64,000 nt of DNA from NCBI GenBank assembly GCA_963725655.1, contig CAVRYY010000003.1, positions 186,001-250,000 of the forward strand. The letters run 5' to 3'. Position numbers and translations under genes: made by a program. This document shows, one piece after another, positions 34,655 to 43,754 of this stretch; position 1 is the first letter of the stretch, and each line of letters begins with the position of its first letter. Source of the DNA: CAVRXT01 sp963725655 (GTDB lineage: Bacteria > Acidobacteriota > Terriglobia > Acidiferrales > UBA7541). The notes under the pieces were generated by a model that was not told where the DNA came from, did not search any database, and saw nothing but the letters and a program-made list of their open reading frames with translations.

Positions 34655-35127
34655 AGTCTTAGTACGGACCGCGGTTAATTCAGGGATGCCGTAATTCGCA
34701 TTCCGAAGTTCTGCCCAAATAACGGCCAACTAATGCACATCTTTGTCTCAACCCGGGCTTCAGTCTGTCGATTTTGTTTGAAACTCATGGAGTGAACCCC
34801 TACGGTGAGACAGTTTGACCATGCACAGCATCGTGTCTGAAGTACCCGCACGCCGAAATGCGCGCCGCCAGTGCGTGAACGACGGCTACGCTCATGTTTC
34901 GTGAGCGAGTCTCGGAGAGCGGCCGCGTCTGCTCGATCTTTTTGCGCCGGATAAGATGTGCTCTATCGCACAGCAAGAAGGTCGCTAAAAGAACACAATA
35001 AGAAAAGCGAAAAGAAGAAAACGTGAGCGGTTGCTGGAGCGTTCTATCGCACTTACTACCTCGGATTCTTCACGATCGATACGGGAACATATTGAAGACG
35101 AACAGTGATCGTCTTAGGAGAGATGCG
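34655..35127. other. Non-coding stretch of about 470 bp
   Basis: It contains the second copy of a 44-bp repeat (34784-34827) but no gene that I can support. An in-frame upstream extension of the SDR gene begins at 35023, but it lacks similarity to SDRs. Confidence 0.5.
34784..34827. repeat. Short dispersed repeat, copy 2
   Basis: Ungapped match to 26273-26316 (37 of 44 bases). It lies in the gap upstream of an SDR gene. Confidence 0.6.
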
Positions 35128-36042
35128 ATGGCGAATAGCAAAGATGTCGTGGTCACCGGGGTCTCCACCGGAATTGGTTGGGGAACCACAAAGGTGCTTG
35201 TTTCAAAGGGATTTCGCGTGTTCGGTTCTGTTCGCAAGCAGGCTGACGCCGATCGTTTGCAAACAGAGTTCGGTGACAGCTTCGTGCCTCTCATAATGGA
35301 CATTACGGACGCCGACGCTGTACATGAAGCTGCCCAGAAGGTCGGCTCCATGATAGGCGACCGGAATCTGGTTGGCTTGGTGAACAATGCAGGAATTGTG
35401 GTGAGTGGGCCACTGCTTTATCTGAGGCTCAGCGAGTACAAGCGGCAGTTGGATGTCAACATGATATCCCCGCTTGTCGTAATCCAAGCCTTCGCTCCTC
35501 TTTTGGGAACGGATAAGAAGAGGCAGGGTCCCGCCGGGCGCATCGTGAACATCAGCTCTAGCGGCGCAAAAATTCCTATTCCACTTATCGGTGCTTATAG
35601 TTCGTCCAAGTGTGGTCTCGAAGGAATGTCGGACGCGCTGCGGATAGAACTGATGTTATTTGGCATCGACGTCGTGATGATTGAACCGGGCACTGTGAAC
35701 ACGTCAATGTATGACAAAGGCGAAAAAGAAGATCTGAGTGAGTTCAAGCAGACCGAGTATTGGGAGGCGGTGCAGAACTTCCAGAAGTGGATCGTCAACG
35801 AAGCACGTACTAATGGCCTATCCCCTGAGCGTCTGGGCGAAGCCGTCCATCTGGCACTCAGCACGGCAAAACCTAAGGCGCGCTACGCGGTCATTCCGCA
35901 ACGTTTCAAGAACTGGACTCTGCTCAGACTCCTTCCTGTGAGGATGTTCGACAACTTTATCGCAAAGCAAATGGGACTCAAAAAGCCGAAGCCAGCCTCT
36001 AACGGAGGGCTCTCACATCTCGTGACAAGAGGAACTGAATGA
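35128..36042 (+). CDS. SDR-family oxidoreductase C
   Basis: A 304-residue SDR with GVSTGIG at 11-17, NNAG at 86-89, Ser144, Tyr157 and Lys161 (YSSSK). It has a longer C-terminal part (KNWTLLRLLPVRMFDNF) as in retinol-dehydrogenase or DltE-like SDRs. The start follows TAGGAGAG. Pieces of a close paralogue are found at 36558-36661 and 37603-37685, so this gene family has been duplicated and broken locally. The following SnoaL-like gene may be in the same transcript. Confidence 0.88.
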   Translation: MANSKDVVVTGVSTGIGWGTTKVLVSKGFRVFGSVRKQADADRLQTEFGDSFVPLIMDITDADAVHEAAQKVGSMIGDRNLVGLVNNAGIVVSGPLLYLRLSEYKRQLDVNMISPLVVIQAFAPLLGTDKKRQGPAGRIVNISSSGAKIPIPLIGAYSSSKCGLEGMSDALRIELMLFGIDVVMIEPGTVNTSMYDKGEKEDLSEFKQTEYWEAVQNFQKWIVNEARTNGLSPERLGEAVHLALSTAKPKARYAVIPQRFKNWTLLRLLPVRMFDNFIAKQMGLKKPKPASNGGLSHLVTRGTE

Positions 36043-36104
36043 ATGCCAGACCACTTTTGTCATCACACTATCGGCAATAAACACGAACAACAAGGAGATA
36101 ATAT

Positions 36105-36557
36105 ATGAATTCAATCAACACCAGCCGAACCGCACACCTCCTCGCGCTCATGAAGAAGGGGGACGACGCCTTCAACTCCCGCGACGTCGCAGCGATGAAC
36201 GCGGCACACCACCCAGACATAATCGCTCACGTCATGGGGATCCCTGATACGATCCTTGGACGGGTAGCGCACGCCGCCATGATTCAGCAGATGATTCGCA
36301 TGTTCCCCGACATCCACGTCCACAACGACCCATATCCAACCCAGTTCGGAAGCGGCGATTGGATCACCGTAATCACCCGCGCTACAGGGACATTCACCGG
36401 AGAGATGATCTTGCCCGACGGCAAAGTGGTCGCCCCAACAGGAAAATCGTTCGACCTCGATTTCGCCACGACCGCAAAGTGGGAAGGCGACCTGCTCCTC
36501 GAAGAGTTCGTCTTCGTGGACCCCGCTCTACGGGCGAAGCAGATCGGGCTCGCCTAG
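36105..36557 (+). CDS. SnoaL-like ester cyclase family protein
   Basis: A 150-residue NTF2-fold protein of the ester cyclase group: KKGDDAFNSRDVAAMNAAHH, IIAHVMGIPD, MIQQMIRMFPDIHVHND and TTAKWEGDLLLEEFVF. The His and Asp at the N-terminal helix and strand are typical of polyketide cyclase-like members. An AAGGAGATAATAT ribosome site precedes the ATG. It is between SDR genes and could act on the same compound, but this is not shown. Confidence 0.83.
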   Translation: MNSINTSRTAHLLALMKKGDDAFNSRDVAAMNAAHHPDIIAHVMGIPDTILGRVAHAAMIQQMIRMFPDIHVHNDPYPTQFGSGDWITVITRATGTFTGEMILPDGKVVAPTGKSFDLDFATTAKWEGDLLLEEFVFVDPALRAKQIGLA

Positions 36558-36661
36558 GCGGTCGTTCAGCAACGTTTCAAAAACTGGACTCTGCCCAGGC
36601 TTCTTCCTGTGAGGTTGCTCGACGCCCAATTCGCAAAGCTGCTCGGACTCGCAAAGGCAAT
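36558..36661 (+). pseudogene. 3' fragment of an SDR gene
   Basis: It begins right after the stop of the SnoaL-like gene and matches positions 35887-35990 of SDR C: AVVQQRFKNWTLPRLLPVRL against AVIPQRFKNWTLLRLLPVRM. No start is present. A remnant of a duplicated SDR gene. Confidence 0.8.
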
Positions 36662-36679
36662 CAAAGGAGGTCTCCCTTT

Positions 36680-37609
36680 ATGAAGTCAACAAGCTCCGCC
36701 GACTGGATACTGGTCACCGGCACTTCGAGTGGAATCGGCCGCGCGGCAACCTTTACGCTGGCGGAAAACGGTTACCGCGTCCTGGCCGCCGTGCGAAAGC
36801 CAGAAGATGTCGAATCGCTCCTGGCCGAGGCGGGGACGCGCCAGGTTGCGGGAGCCGTCGAGCCGATCATTCTGGATGTGACGGATGCGGGTCAGATCGC
36901 GGCGGCAGTGGAAATTGTCAGGGCCAAAATCGCGGCCGGAGGCAGACTCCACGCAATCGTTAACAATGCGGGTTCACAATGGGCCGGGCCAATCGAGACA
37001 CTGCCGCTGACTGACTGGCGGCTGCAGTTCGAGGTGCTTTTCTTCGGCCCGATTGCTCTTACCCAGCAGCTCCTTCCGCAACTTCGCGCTTCGCGCGGAC
37101 GAGTGATCAACGTGACCTCAATCGGCGGGATAATGCCGGGTCCGATGATTGCGGCCTACCAGGCGGCGAAGGCCGCGTTGGAGGCGGTGACCGACTCGAT
37201 GCGGATTGAGTTCTCCCCATTCGGCGTTCACGTCTCCGCCATAGCTCCCGGGTCCATCTCCACGCCGATGCTCAAGCGGTCCTCCGAGGAGCTCATTAGG
37301 ATCGCGGATGCCTTGCCGAAAAGCCTTCAGCCCTTTTATGCGGATGCCCTCCGGGCGTTCGCGAAGACCACGGTCACGGCCGGCAGATTTTCAACCTCCC
37401 CGGAGAAGGCATCTCTGACGATCCTCCGGGCGGTGACGGCATCCCGTCCCCGAACCCGTTACCTGATCGGGATGGACGCGAAGCTCTCAGCTTTCCTCAA
37501 GCACAACCTTCCCGACCGTTGGATGGATGCGGTCACCTTCCGGATGATGGGTCTGCCGCGACAGGTAAAGTCGCAAAAGGGTGAGTACCAAGTCCAACCA
37601 CAATCGTGA
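36680..37609 (+). CDS. SDR-family oxidoreductase D
   Basis: A 309-residue SDR with TGTSSGIG (13-20), NNAGSQ, a Ser in NVTSIGG, and the catalytic pair in AAYQAAKAALE. It belongs to the same long-tailed subgroup as SDR C but is not a recent copy of it. The start at 36680 follows AAAGGAGG; the open frame runs further upstream across the SnoaL-like gene in another frame, but that part is not SDR. Its last codons overlap the beginning of another SDR C-like fragment (37603-37685). Confidence 0.9.
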   Translation: MKSTSSADWILVTGTSSGIGRAATFTLAENGYRVLAAVRKPEDVESLLAEAGTRQVAGAVEPIILDVTDAGQIAAAVEIVRAKIAAGGRLHAIVNNAGSQWAGPIETLPLTDWRLQFEVLFFGPIALTQQLLPQLRASRGRVINVTSIGGIMPGPMIAAYQAAKAALEAVTDSMRIEFSPFGVHVSAIAPGSISTPMLKRSSEELIRIADALPKSLQPFYADALRAFAKTTVTAGRFSTSPEKASLTILRAVTASRPRTRYLIGMDAKLSAFLKHNLPDRWMDAVTFRMMGLPRQVKSQKGEYQVQPQS

Positions 37610-37685
37610 ACGTCAGCTCTGGCGGCGTAGAAATTGCTATCCCGCTTCTCGGTGCTTATAGCTCGTCCAAATGTGGTCTCGAAGG
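37603..37685 (+). pseudogene. Internal fragment of an SDR gene
   Basis: It matches 35542-35624 of SDR C, encoding IVNVSSGGVEIAIPLLGAYS and SSKCGLEG, which includes the catalytic Tyr and Lys region. The match starts inside the last two codons of SDR D and ends before the cupin gene. The matching 3' piece lies upstream at 36558, so the order is scrambled. Confidence 0.8.
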
Positions 37686-37773
37686 TCGCCCGGTCTCACA
37701 GCGCGCCACGGCTAGACCGCCATTGCTTGCACTGAGGCCGCAACGAGACACAACACGGCAAAAGGAGAACGAA

Positions 37774-38076
37774 ATGTCGACTGCTCCACCAGCAATTCCA
37801 GCGGACGACCCCAAGCGCAATCTCACGCTGGCGCAACCCGACAACCTCCCGCATATCGGTCTGGTCGGTGATACCTACACCATTACCGTCACGGGAGAAG
37901 AGACGAACGGGCGTTTTTGTCTAATTGATATGCACATACCGCCAGGTGGCGGCCCTCCACCGCATCGGCATGACTTCGAGGAGACCTTTATCCTGCTCGA
38001 AGGTGAGATGGAAGCAACATTTCGTGGCAAGAAGTCGGTCGTGCGCGCTGGCGAAACGCTGAACATTCTGTATTAG
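37774..38076 (+). pseudogene. Cupin-2 protein gene truncated by IS481
   Basis: The first 98 codons of a cupin with the first metal-binding motif (GGGPPPHRHDFEETFILLEG) and the ATFRGKKSVVRAGETLNI strand. It should continue with a second motif containing His, but the IS481-family element begins at 38069 and supplies the last two codons and the TAG. An AAAGGAG site precedes the ATG. The truncated product lacks half the barrel and is probably not functional. Confidence 0.8.
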
Positions 38077-39080
38077 TCAAGAGAGATCCTTTGCAGGTGG
38101 GGATGGCTTGGTTAGCTCACGGAGGCGCTCGGCTGGAGTCTTTCCCTGAAGCGCGAGATGAGGGCGATCTTCGTTGTATTCGGTTTCCCATCGCTTAAGT
38201 TTACGAGCAAGATCCCTTTTATGTTTGAAATGCTTACCTTGGTAGAACTCCTGCGAATCGGTTTTGTGGCTTCGCTCGACTTTACCGTTCACCTCTGGGC
38301 AGCCTGGAGGTATGTGGCGGTGAGAGATGCGGAGGTCGGAAAGATGCCAGGTAAACTGTGGGCCGAACGAGGAGCCGTTATCGGTCTGAATCTTCTGAAT
38401 CGCGAAGGGAAAGTGATCCTGGACCTCGCGGAGGAAGTCGATAGCGGTCTTGGTGTTGTCGTGGTCGTAGATGCGTAGGACGCGAAAACGGGTCGCTTCG
38501 TCGATGGCCGTGAATTGATAAAAGCGCTGACGCGCTTTTCCGACACGAGGAACGAACTTCACATCGAGCTGGACGGAGCGGCCTGGAACCTGGAGAGGTG
38601 CATCCGGCGGTTTAGGGCCGGGACGATACTTCTTCTGTGAAACGGGGCCGAGGTGATGGCGATGAAAGATCTTGAGGATGGTCGTCGGTGAAACGTAGGC
38701 ATGATAGTGCCGTTGAAGGTAGAGGCTGACGCGAACGGCGCCGTAACGACGCTCTTCGCGAATGCGAAGGATTAGCGACACAATCTCGGGTGGAATACGA
38801 AACCGGATATTGTGAGGTCTCCGGGTCAAGTCCCGGAGACCAGCTACGCCGTGCTTGTTATAGCGTTCTTTCCAGATATAAAAGAGCGCCCGCGAAACCC
38901 CGAAAAACCGGCAGGTCTGGCGGACGTTACCGCTGATGCGCTGCGCATGCTGCAGCATGCGCAGCCTGACCTTTACTTTCCTTGCCTGGATCTGCTCGTA
39001 AGCTGGATTCTTCATCCCGAACCTCCTGCGGTGGGCTGTGAGAATAACCCACCTGTCCGGGATGTCTATTAGCAGCTACA
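38069..39080 (-). mobile_element. IS481-family insertion sequence, 1012 bp
   Basis: Both ends begin TGTA and share, after a variable section, AxATCC and CAGGTGGG: 38069-38101 on the left and the reverse complement of 39048-39080 on the right. TGT/ACA termini are typical for IS481. One transposase gene fills the element. No target duplication is seen (CATTC on the left, GGTGT on the right). Genes on both sides are truncated at the ends, so the flanks probably do not come from a simple insertion; a deletion next to the element is likely. Confidence 0.85.
38077..39015 (-). CDS. IS481-family transposase
   Basis: A 312-residue transposase. The N-terminal helix-turn-helix (NVRQTCRFFGVSRALFYIWK) is followed by the rve DDE core: Asp in VQLDVKFVPR, Asp in IQTDNGSSFG and Glu in PEVNGKVERSHK. 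The domain order and length fit IS481 and it is unbroken, so the element may be active. Confidence 0.92.
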   Translation of the reverse strand: MKNPAYEQIQARKVKVRLRMLQHAQRISGNVRQTCRFFGVSRALFYIWKERYNKHGVAGLRDLTRRPHNIRFRIPPEIVSLILRIREERRYGAVRVSLYLQRHYHAYVSPTTILKIFHRHHLGPVSQKKYRPGPKPPDAPLQVPGRSVQLDVKFVPRVGKARQRFYQFTAIDEATRFRVLRIYDHDNTKTAIDFLREVQDHFPFAIQKIQTDNGSSFGPQFTWHLSDLRISHRHIPPGCPEVNGKVERSHKTDSQEFYQGKHFKHKRDLARKLKRWETEYNEDRPHLALQGKTPAERLRELTKPSPPAKDLS

Positions 39081-39950
39081 GGTGTTCGCCAACTCGCGGC
39101 TTGCTGTTCTCGGGGCACTTGGGATAGATCTATCGGACTTACCGTTGTCGGGCTCATCGGCGCACTCACCCATGTGGGACAAGTAGTCATCCCAATCGTC
39201 ATGGAGCGGGAAAGACTTAAACCTTAACTTCTTCATATCATAAAGTTCCTCTAAAGGTTTCATCGACGCGATTCGGGTCCTGCCCACAGTGCGCTCCTCC
39301 GAGGGCAAGTAAACGTTGGCAAGTCCTTCAGCCATGAGCGACCCCACAATTCCCGACCAATTAATGGCCTCCGTTCTGGTGTCCGTCTGGGTTACGACAA
39401 CTCGAGTGATGGCGTACCAGACTCTGTTCTCCGTAGTCCCCCGCAGCAACGCGAAATAGCGCGGGTCCTCTTGCAGCACCGTTGGTAGCAGGAACGTCTT
39501 GAAATATTGATTCGTCGTGCTCGTCGCGAGCGCCGACCCAAGTCTTTTCCCAAATCCTCCATATTCCTGGCCATATCCCTTTAAGGAATTTGTAGCTTGA
39601 TCGGTTCCAGCACTGATCAAATCACCGAGCACCATCGACGGAGCAATACTGTTGTCCGTGGCAAGTTCAAGCTTTTGGAGATGAGTCAAAGCGTTTTTGT
39701 CCGCGGCGAGGTCCGGGAAAAAGATTGATCTTCTCGCGAGGAGCTTGGCCGTGCCTTCGAGCGGGGCCCGCATGCCCTGGGGCTTCTCCGTAGGAGCCGG
39801 AGTGGTGTGGTCCGAACTAGTAGGCGCGCGAGAATTTGAGGGTCCTGGCTCCTGTTGCGCCAGCGCGGGAGAATTGATCAGAACAAGCCACAGGCCGATG
39901 CAAGCTACTCGACCTGTGATTGCCACCGGGTTTCTACACTTTCCGGTCAC
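39069..39950 (-). pseudogene. Acidobacterial secreted/membrane protein of unknown function, 3' end lost at IS481
   Basis: A 293-codon frame from a GTG. It has a signal peptide (VACIGLWLVLINSPALAQ), a low-complexity Pro/Ser/Thr part, and a conserved core (LISAGTDQATNSLKGYGQEY, GKRLGSALATSTTNQYFKTF, LPTVLQEDPRYFALLRG, NWSGIVGSLMAEGLANVYLP). I recall this core from acidobacterial proteins of unknown function. After ERTVGRT the expected C-terminal end (usually another 40-50 residues) is replaced by unfamiliar sequence, and the last three codons and TAA lie in the IS481 end. Probably inactive or altered. Confidence 0.6.
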
Positions 39951-40029
39951 GCAGTTTCCCGTCCCGCTAGATGGGATTGAAGCTGACCAATTTGCTGATT
40001 ACTGGCATTTCGATTACCAACGCCTTTAC

Positions 40030-40194
40030 CTATACACTCGCTGACCGCACCTTCGGGCGCTTCGCGAAAAACCGAAAGTCACACTCATCGCAACGATATG
40101 GGTACTTGCGTAGGGCCCGCAGTACAAACCGCTCGTAGAAACCCTGGGCACGCGAGCGGTGTAGTTCCTGGCTATGACAGCTCGGGCATGTCAT
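40030..40194 (-). CDS. Small zinc-ribbon-like protein
   Basis: A 54-residue protein with two CxxC pairs: MTCPSCHSQELHRSRAQGFY and KYPYRCDECDFRFFAKRP. This can form a zinc ribbon. The start MTCPSC is preferred; an extension to 40245 adds an unlikely N-terminus. Unknown role; might be a DNA-binding or ribosome-associated protein. It lies in a short gap between two larger genes on the same strand. Confidence 0.55.
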   Translation of the reverse strand: MTCPSCHSQELHRSRAQGFYERFVLRALRKYPYRCDECDFRFFAKRPKVRSASV

Positions 40195-40266
40195 GAATGT
40201 TCCGTTGCCAAGAGCGATCACCATAGGCCAATTAATCCGAGACATGCTTTTCGTCGGCTTGAGGTG

Positions 40267-41307
40267 CTACTGCTGGCTCACGACAAGAATTACGAACGAA
40301 CCGGGTTTCATCTTTCCGCGCCGCTCGCCCGGTTCGGGCGGTGCGAACTCGGCTGCAGGCAGGAAAATGTTATGGGTCTTGAGATCGAGGCCCATGGTGC
40401 GGGCGCTTTTCTTCGTCGGCACGATTCCGACGGGCGTGAACTTGCTCGGTGAATCCTCACGAACCACGTTGAGGACTCCTTCGCCTGTGGATGCGAACGC
40501 AAGGCTCATATCAGGGTCAAAACCGTTAGCGTCCACGCCTTCGCCGATTGCCGGGGTGGCGATTACCAGGCCGGTGTCGGCGTCGACTATTGCCATCATT
40601 TTGTTTCCGCAGCCGGCGAACAGACGACGACCCTTACGGTCCATCGCCAGCCCCGACGGTTCCTCGCATGGCGCGAGCTTCCAGCGATTCGTTACCGCCA
40701 GTTTTCGCGCGTCAAATTGAACCAGCTCGGATTTGTCTTCGATATTCACGTAGATGCTTCCCTGGCCGTCGGCCACAGCGAATTCGGGCTTACCGCCGAG
40801 CGCTAGGGTTCCAGCCACACTTCCGTTCACGGCGTCAATTACTGTCGCATCGCCACTCCGACCATTCATGGTGAAAACCTGCTTGGTCACGGAGTCATAG
40901 ACGATCGCGTCCGGGTTCGTTCCCGTCTTCACCGTTCCGATTGTTTTCAGCGACTTTAAATCAAAAATGGTCGCCATGTTTGTACGGCCATCGCTCACAA
41001 AGCCTCGTCCCAGATCGTCAGCTAAAGCGATGCCGTGTACACCCTGGGTATCAGGAATGTCTCCGACTACCGCGTAGGAATCCGCGTCCATCACGACTAC
41101 ATGTGAGCCGTGGGAGATGTACACCCGTCGTGCTTTTGCGTCGACAGTTAGGTAATCCCAACCTTCGTCTCCGCTAACGGCAATCGTCTTGATCAGCCGG
41201 TAGTCCTTGGAGGGAGGGGAGGTTTGCGGGAAGACCGGTGAGGCCACCATCATAAACGTTACTGTTCGCGCCAGCAGACTGAGGCGAATCATCTTCATTA
41301 CTTTCAT
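40267..41307 (-). CDS. YncE-like seven-bladed propeller protein, secreted
   Basis: A 346-residue protein with a signal peptide (LLARTVTFMMVASPVFPQ) and YVTN-type propeller blades. Examples are GWDYLTVDAKARRVYISHGS, VHGIALADDLGRGFVSDG, PDAIVYDSVTKQVFTMNGRS and GLAMDRKGRRLFAGCGN. E. coli YncE binds DNA in the periplasm, but for most members the role is unknown. ATG at 41307 is preferred to a TTG at 41322. It is divergent from a response regulator gene. Confidence 0.85.
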   Translation of the reverse strand: MKVMKMIRLSLLARTVTFMMVASPVFPQTSPPSKDYRLIKTIAVSGDEGWDYLTVDAKARRVYISHGSHVVVMDADSYAVVGDIPDTQGVHGIALADDLGRGFVSDGRTNMATIFDLKSLKTIGTVKTGTNPDAIVYDSVTKQVFTMNGRSGDATVIDAVNGSVAGTLALGGKPEFAVADGQGSIYVNIEDKSELVQFDARKLAVTNRWKLAPCEEPSGLAMDRKGRRLFAGCGNKMMAIVDADTGLVIATPAIGEGVDANGFDPDMSLAFASTGEGVLNVVREDSPSKFTPVGIVPTKKSARTMGLDLKTHNIFLPAAEFAPPEPGERRGKMKPGSFVILVVSQQ

Positions 41308-41496
41308 GGACGGTTTCCCCAAGAGGAATTATCCTCGACCGTAACCTCGCCGAAGCTGAGAGGGTTATATCCCTTGAAAGATAAACAGAAGCTAAACGGA
41401 ACAACGCCTTCAACAACGATGTCCGTAGCCGAGTTCACACGGCACGCGCACAGAGGAGCCTTTCGATAATCTCTAGAATGGCCTTATTATGCCTCC

Positions 41497-42213
41497 ATGC
41501 GGGTGCTGCTGGTCGAGGACGACACCAAGATTTCGCGGTTTGTGGCCAAGGGTCTACGGGAGCAGGCCTATGCCGTCGATGTGGTGGCCTCGGGCGACGA
41601 CGCTCTATACCAAGCCGCGATCAACAACTACGACCTCGTGATTCTCGACATTATGATTCCCGGCACCGACGGTTTTGGGGTCTGCCGGTCCTTGCGCCAG
41701 GCGGGTCAGCGCCTCCCGATCCTGATGCTTACGGCGCGCGATGCGGTGGAAGATCGAATTTCTGGACTGGATCACGGCGCCGACGACTATCTGACCAAAC
41801 CGTTCGAATTTCGTGAATTGCTCTCGCTCTTGCGGGCCATTTTACGACGTTCCGTAGAATTACGGCCCGCGAAAATCCAGATCGCCGATCTTGTTTTAGA
41901 TACGGCAGGCCAGAACGCAGTGCGTGGCGATCGTGCGATCGTCCTTACCACCAAGGAATACGCCTTGCTTGAATTTCTGGCGCGGAACAGCGGGCGGGTT
42001 ATCGGGCGCGCGGAAATAGCAGAACACGTCTGGGACGAAGAGTTCGATCCTTTTTCGAACTTGATCGAGGTTTATATCAACCGCTTGCGCCGAAAACTAG
42101 ATGCAGGCTCGGCGATACCATTTCTCCATACGGACGCGGTTCGGGTTACGTGCTGTCTTTACCCGCGGAACAAGATTCGTTGGGGGCGGCTGCGCGTTCA
42201 GATCGGCCCATAG
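41497..42213 (+). CDS. OmpR-family response regulator with C-terminal frameshift
   Basis: A CusR/CzcR-like regulator: receiver with E7/D8/D9, phosphoacceptor Asp51 (LVILDIMIP) and Lys in YLTKPF, then a winged helix up to NRLRRKLDAG. The last hairpin, normally HTVRGxGYVL, is broken. After HT only two bases (42133-42134) are found where a codon should be, and RGSGYVLSLPAEQD continues in another frame. The encoded tail is therefore wrong. It lies at the head of a decayed sensor/efflux locus. DNA-binding may be impaired because the wing is lost. Confidence 0.8.
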   Translation: MRVLLVEDDTKISRFVAKGLREQAYAVDVVASGDDALYQAAINNYDLVILDIMIPGTDGFGVCRSLRQAGQRLPILMLTARDAVEDRISGLDHGADDYLTKPFEFRELLSLLRAILRRSVELRPAKIQIADLVLDTAGQNAVRGDRAIVLTTKEYALLEFLARNSGRVIGRAEIAEHVWDEEFDPFSNLIEVYINRLRRKLDAGSAIPFLHTDAVRVTCCLYPRNKIRWGRLRVQIGP

Positions 42214-42244
42214 GTGCCAGGAAAAAGGCCAGGGAACCAAACAT

Positions 42245-43695
42245 AATTTCAGGCAAAAACCGTGTTTGATTCTGCCGTGTACGCCTCACTCTCTGGTACA
42301 GCGTGCTGATGTGTGCTGATTCTCTCCCGTTCGCGACTATTTTATTTCAATCGCTCGCAGCAACGCCACGATCTGCTCTCTAGCAGAATTGGGCAGTGCC
42401 TTCCTCGTGACTGTGAATGCTGAGCTCCAGGATGCGCCCGGGAACATTCATGTCGCCGGTGAGGCCGCCATTGCCGAGCACAAATTTCGGGACGTTGTCT
42501 TCTACATCCTCGACGACCAAGATCGGGTGGTGGTCGCATCGGCCAGCCCGCTCGCGGCTACCGTGTGGGTTGGCGTGCCGTCTCACCTGGTGCACACAGT
42601 AGTGAACCCGTCGGAGTCCAAGCGCCCATTTCAAACCATTCGAACGAACGGACACATTTTCCGGGGCTATGCGCGTATGTTTTCGGCTGGGGACGCGAAT
42701 TACGGCCTGGTGTTCTTGCAGTCTCTCCACCGTGAACTTGAATTTCTCGAATCAGTCAGCGCGACGTTCGCTGTGGTGATCCCTATCTTCATTTTGCTGG
42801 CTAGCGGTGGAGGCTATTTTCTGGCGCGGAGAAGTCTCTCACCGGTAGTTGCGATGAGTACCCAAGCCGGACACATGAGTGCGGCGAACTTGCAGGAACG
42901 TTTGCCAATTCGAAACGAGCGCGACGAGCTTGGGCATCTGGCGCGCGCTTTCAATGATTTACTGGATCGGCGGGACCAGGCTCTCGAGCGTCAGCGGCGA
43001 TTCATCGCCGATGTGTCGCATGAATTGCGGACGCCAGTAGCAATTTTGTGCGGCGAAGCGGAAGTTGCGCTCAGTCAGGCGGAACGCAGTTCCGAGGAGT
43101 ATCGGGAATCATTGCAGGCACTCAGCGCCGAATCAGGGCGCTTGAAAAGTATCGTGGAGGACCTCTTCATTTGGCATGGCGGATCCAGCTCAATATCCTT
43201 TAAGTATTGATTTTCTATCTGGACGAATTGGCAACAGACTGCGTGCGAACCGTCCGTACGTTGGCGAAGGCTAAAGGTATCTCCTTGCAGTGCGATGCGC
43301 CTCGGGAGATGCCGATTCGGGGGGACGAAGCGCTGATACGACGATTGATCCTGAATGTGCTCGACAACGCGATCAAATTCACACCGCAGGACGGCAAGAT
43401 TACGGTGGCGGGCCGCCAAAGTCCCACCGGCCATTCACTCAGTATCACCGACACCGGCCCCGGAATTCCGGATGATGCTCAGACGCGCATTTTCGAGCGC
43501 TTCTTCCGCGCGGACAAGGTACGAACCCGAGCCGACGGCGAGCACCCGGGTGCGGGCCTGGGATTGTCGATCGGCCGTTGGATCGCGGAGTCCCATAATG
43601 GCCGCTTGCAACTTACCGGTTCCGAACCCGGCGCCACCACATTTACGATTTGGCTTCCCCCTTTCGATCTTGCATTGCTACCCGCCGACCGTTAA
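42245..43695 (+). pseudogene. Sensor histidine kinase broken by several frameshifts
   Basis: Pieces of one kinase in different frames. The N-terminal RVRLTLWYSVL is seen near 42270. A long frame from about 42389 has the periplasmic part, TM2, HAMP and HisKA (FIADVSHELRTPVAIL), and stops at 43210 after VEDLF. The ATPase part (LNVLDNAIKF, DTGPGI, GAGLGLSI) is in another frame up to 43695. Between 43170 and 43215 the expected residues occur in still another frame (MADPAQYPLSI), so at least two frameshifts are needed there. It is not functional as one protein. Confidence 0.85.
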
Positions 43696-43754
43696 TCCCG
43701 TGTTCATCTTTGAATCTCTATAGTTTTTCCGTTGGAGGGACGCGCTACGAAACT

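Noticed and set aside
20000..38000. A new antiphage defence or biosynthetic gene cluster in the accessory island
   Set aside because: The genes are common oxidoreductases, hydrolases and regulators without nuclease, helicase, toxin or synthase partners; I cannot support a defence or natural-product system.
38061..39090. Target-site duplication for the IS481 element
   Set aside because: Left and right flanking bases do not match at 4-15 bp; absence is used as evidence for a deletion instead.
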